Positions 57,942 to 64,000 of a stretch of DNA of 64,000 nucleotides are shown here, one piece after another; position 1 is the first letter of the stretch; the number at the start of each line of letters is the position of its first letter. Made by a program: the position numbers and the translations under genes. The notes beneath the pieces were generated by a model. It did no database searches. It was not told the DNA's origin and worked only from the letters and a program-made list of their open reading frames with translations. Location: contig JABMLP010000030.1 in the NCBI GenBank assembly GCA_013176395.1, forward strand, positions 186,001-250,000, in the 5' to 3' direction. The DNA is from Venturia oleaginea. Its lineage: Eukaryota; Ascomycota; Dothideomycetes; Venturiales; Venturiaceae.

Positions 57942-60105
57942 CTACGACGACCCCGCACCCGCCCCAGCAGCAGCAGAAGAATCCTTATTGAAGAACCCAG
58001 CAACACTGCTAGGAAACCAACTACTCCTATTCGCCCCCCTCGTCTCCTCAGCCTCCCTAACAAGCCTCAACGGCCTCATCTTATTCCCCGTCATAACCGC
58101 CGCCCCAACATCCCTCTCGCGCCCCCCCATACTCCTAGGCGGACTCGGCGTATCAACACTGGTGGGTATATCCTGCGTCCCATTCAGCGCATCGAGCGCC
58201 GATCTCCTCGCCCTCTCCGCTTCATCGATGCCGTCGAAGACACTGCCTGAACCGGGACCGGAACCAGTGCCGCTGGCGGAATCGGAATCGGCGTCTTCGG
58301 CGATGCTGCTGACGGTCATGGCGCTGCCGGATGGCATGCGGAAGTAATTGAGGCTGTTGCGGGGACTGGTGAGATTGGGGCTTGTGGCACCGTGTTCGCC
58401 GCTGGGACCGCGGTACATATTTCCCACTACTTGGGCTGCGGCGCTGGCGTTCCATTCCGAGGACCCGGGTGCTGCCATTGTGCGTCTTCGTGCGGCCATG
58501 TCGAGACTCATTCTTTTGCTTCCGCTTCTTTGGAGCGGGATGGAGGGGGCCGTCTCGATATTTTCGGTCATCTTTCTTTCGCGTTGTGGATCGCTTGTTG
58601 GGGCGTAGGACATTGGTCGTCCCTTTGGTTTTGCTGCTCCTGAGCCGTACGCTGCGCTCTTTGCGCGCTGGAGGAGTGATAGACCTTGTGCTCGAGTTTC
58701 TTTTGCGGGTGGAGGTGGAAGATCTTTGTCCTTGTTTGGTGGCGGAGGCATTGGTCGGTTTATTCCTGCTGCTACTGCGCCTTCGCCTACTTGTGCGTCA
58801 TCTTCGTCTTGGTTGCTTAGAATATTCTCATAGCCGCCTTGGTGTTGCAGGATTCGCTCAATGATTTTGTTGACATAGAGAGTCAGTGCCTTGTTCTGAT
58901 CCTTGAGCGCGGATATCTCAGATTGTAACCGACGGTCCTGATCCTGTTGCTCTGGAACAGGCTCTTCCACTTCTTCTGCAGCTGAGGAGAGCTCGTCTGC
59001 CAGACTTGTGGAAGGTTTTGAGCGTGGCGGTGTTCGTTGGACATCCATCGGCGAGGCGCTGCGGAAAATGTCGTTGCGGGAGAGATCGCCATTGAGGGTC
59101 TTTTCGCTGAGTAGGAGCTGGTAGCTGTCGATTTCTTCCATAAGTCTTGCATTGGTCATGCGCATATCCAGCAAGCTACGTTCCAACTCTTGCATGCGTC
59201 TGCTTGCGTCTCCCATATTCTCCAGCTCCATCATCTTGATTTGAAGCTCTGCCACTTCGAGCCGCAGAGACTCGATAAGCTGGTCTTTCTGGAGGATGAG
59301 TTTGGAATTATTCTTTGAATTGCTTCGCTGGAGGGACGAGGGCGGCGCAAAGTGACCAGTGTCTAAAGTCGGTGACGATGCTAGGGCAATGTTAGTCTTT
59401 ATAAAGCACTGCACTATGTAAAGAAACCTTACTCGTCCTCGACAATCGCCCGTCCTCACTTCCTCCCACCATTGACAGAGGCCTTGACTGCTTCTGCGAC
59501 AACGACTCCTTTAACCGCTGTATTATGCCTTGCAATTCCTCCTCCCTTGCTTGGGTCAACTCCTTTTCCTTCATAGAAGCAACACGGTCAGCCTCATAGA
59601 TGCCCTCCAATTCTCTTCGCTGGCGCAGAGCCTCTTTCTTGTCATTCTCCAGCCCCTCTATCCGCTCCTCCTCTTCATGTAGCTTATCCTCCAATTTGCC
59701 CTGCTCTTTGAGCGCATCGTCGAGACGCGATTGCAGCACCTCTGCATTCTTCCTGTATTCCTGGGAAGACTGCTCGACCTTCTCCAAGCGCTCTCTCAGC
59801 TCTTCAATCAGCGCCGATGATTCCATGCGCGCGTCAGCGTCAGCGGCAGAGGTAGAAGTTCCAAGATTCGAGGAGCCAGCTGGTTTCTTGACTGCGGCAC
59901 GAGCAGAAATCGGTGTTCCGTTCGCAGTCCGCACAGATCTAGTCCTCGCAACACCATTCGTACTGGCGGCGGGAGAAGAGGGAGTAGTGGGTCTGGCAGA
60001 ATTGCGAGGTGTGGCCCCGGGGGGTGTCGCTGGAGTGGCGGCGGGAGACATGCGATCTGAAGGGCCTGTTGCTGGTGGTTTGCGCACGTTGGCAGTCATA
60101 GTCAT
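57942..60105 (-). CDS. coiled-coil protein with low-complexity ends
   Basis: Two exons, 60105-59433 and 59380-57942, give 703 aa. The first about 75 residues are Ser/Thr/Pro/Ala-rich. Residues about 100-220 form a strong coiled coil (ELRERLEKVEQSSQEYRK, HEEEERIEGLENDKKEAL), and a second coiled coil in exon 2 runs from KDQLIESLRLEVAELQIKM through SEISALKDQNKALTLYVNKI. The C-terminal third is disordered, with PPPP runs, RSGSKRMSLD-type phosphorylation sites and an FPSSVAGFFNKD segment near the end. No enzyme domain is present. A structural or cytoskeletal role is plausible but only an inference. The start at MTMTANVRKP was chosen because the upstream frame has no ATG. Confidence 0.8.
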
Positions 60106-61096
60106 ATATTGCGATGGAGTGAGCCGTGTTCTGTACAATTATTGCAATGTTCGTGAATCGATGCGGGCTCGACACCGACTCTCTCGGCTATGCCCGCAGG
60201 GGACTTGAGGCGAACGGTTGGGGGAGGACTAGAACTAAGAATAGACGGTCTTGATTGCGGTCTACTTGGACTCTGCGGTGCTTGTTCAATTGTCGAAAAG
60301 CTTGTGTGGTTGGTTGTTGGTGTTTTCGTGGAGGGTATGTATCAATTTGTTGTCAGTCGCGGCGAATGATTATTAGATTAAAAACCAGGCACACATAGCG
60401 ACAGGCGCGTTTGAGTGCTGAAACATGCGGGTATATCTTGCTATTAGATGCAGGTCATTCATTAATGCCACTACTACTCCTATTATCTCCTCACAGATGA
60501 TGTTTGGTACGGCTCCCGTCCTGTCATGCTCATTCGTGCCTTTCCGCCCGCGTGGGAAGCCACACCCTAAAAACGTGTACAGCCCCTTTTCCACGCTATT
60601 CTCCCATTCCTGTCGCCTTGCTCATTTTCCTTCCTGTTCCGTGAGTACCTAGGTAAATCATTCTACAATTCCCTTTTCTAGTATACAGTTGATAATCTAG
60701 TTCTAGATCTGCCCCTTTTTGCAGTTAAGTGAAATCTGGTTAACTATTCTCGATATGCCTAGCCTACATCGAGCCTGCTAGCCAAATATATCGATAGTAT
60801 AATTTAGACCCGATGACCATGAGCTACACATCGAAGAGTAGCACTTGTGTACCACGGGCACGCTATCGCCCTACAGATGGGGCGCAGTCGGACTCACCGG
60901 TCTAAAGCCTAAACATTCCGATTCTGACATAGCTCCACCGTATGCACTACGCCTCAGTGTGAAGAGATCACCACGGCCGTTTCCAACGAAGCTATTCAGA
61001 GTTGAGTCATTTGACTGGAAAGTTCTTGTTTCTATGCTTCACGCGTCAAAGCGTGTATTGTGGAATCTTGTATAGCTTCCACTTCCCTACGCCATT
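60106..61096. other. intergenic
   Basis: About 1 kb upstream of the coiled-coil gene. Scattered short frames only. Confidence 0.4.
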
Positions 61097-62003
61097 CAGA
61101 CCCAGGACGATAATCTTTGTGCCAAGAACCTTTTTGATCTTCTTTGCAGGTCTCGCCATAGTGCCGCTACCGATCCTCGGGATAAGTACTTTGCGTTGTT
61201 ATCGATGGTTGAGGACGTCGAAACGAATGACCTGGCTGCAGACTATTCAAAGGGCGTTGCTGACATCTTCACTAAACTTGCAATTCGCCTGTTGGAGCAT
61301 ATTGTTCTAGACTTCTTGACGGCTGTTGAGGGATCTTTCGGCTCCGGCACTCTTCCATCATGGGTTCCTGATTGGAGTTCTTCCAATGACCTTGGATATC
61401 TACCTCAATTAAAGGATTTGTTAAAAGAGCCGGTGGTCCTCGGGAATGAGCTATAGTTCAGCTCAAAACAAGGTATCTTCCTGATCCGGATATGGGTACG
61501 AAACTTGTGGATCTTCTACTTGAAGCTGATAGTTTGGAGGAGGACTATTTCACTGCCATCTTCCAGGACCCAAAATTGGTCCTACAATACCGCTCGGAAA
61601 AGGAGAGCAGTATTGTTGCAAACTGGGTGGGTATCTCACAAGATCAACACCAAACATATGAGGAGACGATTGAACATAGAGGAGGTGCTGAAGGGTAGTC
61701 TAGCTTCACACGAGGGACTAACATTCATCTCAATCCCACCCAGATGATTAGTCTATAGTAGTCAGCCAGTACAGCCTAGACGTAAAGATCCTAACAAATA
61801 GAAACGACCTTCAAATACCAGTACTCACCATATGTAGAGTCTCAGTAAACACAATCGAACACGTTACTCCCATATACGCCCTCGGAGAAAGCGATTTTTC
61901 AGAAGTAATCACAACTTGGTATAGAACTATCCGCAATGTCATTCTCGATCTCGGTAACTACGATACTATAGACTCAGACATCGACGACGACGATAAACAA
62001 TGA
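61097..62003 (+). pseudogene. relic of a HET-domain (heterokaryon incompatibility) protein
   Basis: One frame from about 61097 reads through the family signature ATDPRDKYFALLSMVEDVE (compare the DPRDK.yALL motif), then DLAADYSKGVADIFTKLA and TLPSWVPDWSSS, before a stop at 61454-61456. Further open pieces continue with frame changes (61492-61698), and an acidic-tailed segment runs from about 61835 to 62003 (IYALGESDFSEVITTWYRT). The N-terminal HET half is absent. The order fits the middle and C-terminal part of a HET protein that has decayed. Confidence 0.7.
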
Positions 62004-62611
62004 AAACCCTCTCTATTGAAGGAATAGGATACAATAAACCCCTTCTATCGAATCATAATATGGGAAAAAAAACATGCATACACATCCCTCAAGATCAACA
62101 ATACAACTAATATACAAAATTTCTCACACGAGCGAATTGTTACGGGGAACTCGTTTCTCAATACAGTTGATTATGTCAAGACCTTCTTGACACCTGTGTC
62201 CTCTTGTTCTGGTCCGCGGGTTTGGGGTAAGGGCAATATCAGTCTGGAACTACTTACCTTAAGTACCTTCCCTTGCTCAGGTTCTTTGGAGGCTCACTAG
62301 ATCCTAGCCGTCCGATGTATCTCCCAATTCAATTGTCGCCTAACCGATTTGATCCCCAGATCAATCCTGAACGCTTGTCGATTAGTATGAAGGTTGGGGG
62401 TGGGCTTGCTTCGTATGCATATGACTTGTGCTTGATTATATCTAAGTAAAAGGTCGTTACTGTAGTAGGTTGAAGAAGCTCCTATGTGAGAAACATAACA
62501 TGAGATAACCACGAAGAGAGAAAGGAAAGTCCGTCCAACGTCCTCCCTATATACCCTTCTGGTTCTGGGTGCCAAGGTATATTCCCACACCTGACAGATC
62601 TGTGGGCAACT
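62004..62611. other. intergenic
   Basis: About 600 bp without a supportable gene. Confidence 0.4.
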
Positions 62612-62809
62612 GCCAAGACCTGTGGGAACTGTGGGAGCATCACGTGACTCCTATACGTACTATTCTCCTTTAGGACTGACCCCGTCGCACCACTGTGTGC
62701 TCGAAGGATTCCCCCTCCATTATCAGTCCTAGCAATAACTTCTTGTTATCCAACCATTCTTTGCGAGTCCTGCCTTCCTGCTCTTCAGCCTTGAGGTGAT
62801 CTGTAACAC
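62612..62809 (+). repeat. left arm of a 200-bp inverted repeat
   Basis: From GCCAAGACCTGTGGGAAC through TCACGTGACTCC, TTCTTGTTATCCAACCAT and GAGGTGATCTGTAACAC. It matches the reverse complement of 63805-64000 at an estimated four of five positions. Confidence 0.85.
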
Positions 62810-63804
62810 GAATCGACCTCTCTAGCTTGATTGAGCGCGGTAGCAGTACAATTATCTACAGCAAACCGTGGAATTTTGTTATAACGGATAGATGCTAGGT
62901 TTGTCTCCGAATAAAATATAAATTAGTAGCGAGATTACTGGTTTGTAAGGCTCTATGTATTTGTGCGTATTGCGTAAGATTGAGTAGAGCTGGTGCTTTG
63001 GTTTGGTAGTGTCACGGGGCGGGCTCGGGTATCAAAAGGAAGGAGCAGCAGCAGGAACAGGTATCATTCAACAGGCTATATACGGACTGGCAGGCAAACC
63101 AACAGGCAGGTTTGACGACAGGACGTAGCTCAAAGAGCTATGAATTGGTTGAAGCCACGTAGGCTTTTAAAACCTTTCCTCGGCAGAACTCCGGTTCTGC
63201 CTTGATCAAGTGCCGTGGGGCCACCCCAACGGCGGGAAGGACTTGTCCGCGGTCTTACCGTGACAGGTAGGGGGGATGGGAAGGGAGGTTGTTGGCTGGT
63301 AGGTTTTAGGGGTATGGGTATAAAGGGAAGTTTAGCTTTAGTATTACCTACCTACCTACTTACTTATAGATTGTATCTCTTTTCTAATGTCTGTCACGTT
63401 TGACCTTGGACTTGACTTGGAAGCATGACTTGAATTCTATGGGATGTGCGAAGTTGTAAGGATGAGGAGCTAACTAAGAGGTAGAGACGAGTCTAAGTAC
63501 TTGCGACCAGTCTCGCGCTAGACCTGATCGAGCAGAACCACCACATTTAACTACGTTTAACTGCATTCGAATACCAACATAGTTCGATCATGACATGTCA
63601 CGGCTAGTAGTAACTAATGAAAGGCGTGAGCAGCAATCAGGTATGGACTAAATGTGATAGCGAACTACAGGTAGCTATGTAAATGAGGGCTGGGGGCAAG
63701 GCCTACCTATAGGTCTTGCTGTGGCCCGTGTACTGTGGCGCCTTGTTAGGTGCTTGGACACTGTGGTTGTTCCAGTAGCCTAGCAAGCCGTCACATAGGT
63801 AGTT
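62810..63804. other. spacer between inverted repeat arms
   Basis: About 1 kb with no supportable ORF. It has a short CCTACCTACCTACTTACTTA run near 63345-63366. It may be the inside of a fold-back element or unrelated DNA between two LTR-like fragments. Confidence 0.4.
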
Positions 63805-64000
63805 GTGTTACAGATCACCTCAAGACCAAAGAGCAGGGACAGCGGGACTTGCAGAGGATGGTTGGATAACAAGAAGTTGTTGTTAGGACTGATGTGGAGT
63901 GGAATCCGTTGGGCGCACAAGAGGGGACTGGTGCAACCAGGTCAGTCCTAAGAGAGAATAGTACGTGCAGGAGTCACGTGATATTCCCACAGTTCTTGGC
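63805..64000 (-). repeat. right arm of the 200-bp inverted repeat
   Basis: The reverse complement reads GCCAAGAACTGTGGGAA, TCACGTGACTCC, TTCTTGTTATCCAACCAT and GAGGTGATCTGTAACAC, parallel to 62612-62809. It reaches the window edge, so its outer boundary is unknown. Confidence 0.85.

Overview
This window is nuclear DNA from a filamentous ascomycete, with a gene repertoire and TE content compatible with Leotiomycetes (an inference). The reasons are short GT-AG introns of mostly 46-60 bp, CTNAC-type branch points, fungal-only families (AUR1, Zn2Cys6 factor, HET-domain relic, STAND-type N-terminal protein) and many degenerate cut-and-paste transposons. Exon models were built by hand by joining open frames at GT-AG sites and checking phase.

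Layout. 0.3-6.5 kb: a small cytochrome b5, ribosomal protein uL15 (RPL28/L27a), an unrecognised membrane protein and a STAND-like N-terminal protein. 6.75-8.6 kb: a full-length pogo-type transposon whose right end lies 64 bp before the start codon of a GH15 glycosidase-like gene (8.67-11.06 kb) that carries an apparent frameshift. 11-16.9 kb: gene-poor DNA with a tRNA-like Pol III unit split by a GT-AG insertion, a decayed flavin disulfide reductase and a 353-bp tandem repeat. 16.9-26.8 kb: ubiquitin-S27a fusion, inositol phosphorylceramide synthase, an Ace2/Swi5-type zinc-finger factor and an M20 carboxypeptidase S. 27.9-31.0 kb: a nested cluster in which one transposon remnant carries two later insertions. 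32-44.2 kb: a TLC-like membrane protein, a large kinase/propeller protein, a CorA-like transporter (stop codons of these two only 17 bp apart) and an 11-exon amino-acid permease. 45.8-53.6 kb: a small membrane protein, a secreted serine carboxypeptidase, another deleted transposon and a Zn2Cys6 transcription factor. 53.6-57.9 kb is almost gene-free and ends with a 355-bp MITE-like element. 57.9-60.1 kb: a coiled-coil protein. 60.1-64 kb: a HET-domain relic and two inverted repeat arms running to the window edge.

No biosynthetic operon or defence island is visible; most genes look like independent housekeeping, transport or secretion genes. The strongest unusual signal is in the transposons. 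Six elements, one intact, have an ACGT tip, a TA target duplication and, in at least one terminal inverted repeat, two tandem copies of a 17-bp unit. The 17-bp period is constant while the unit sequence differs between subfamilies, which suggests a paired transposase-binding site that diversifies. Deleted members repeatedly keep the DNA-binding N-terminus and the C-terminal zinc knuckle but lose the catalytic core.
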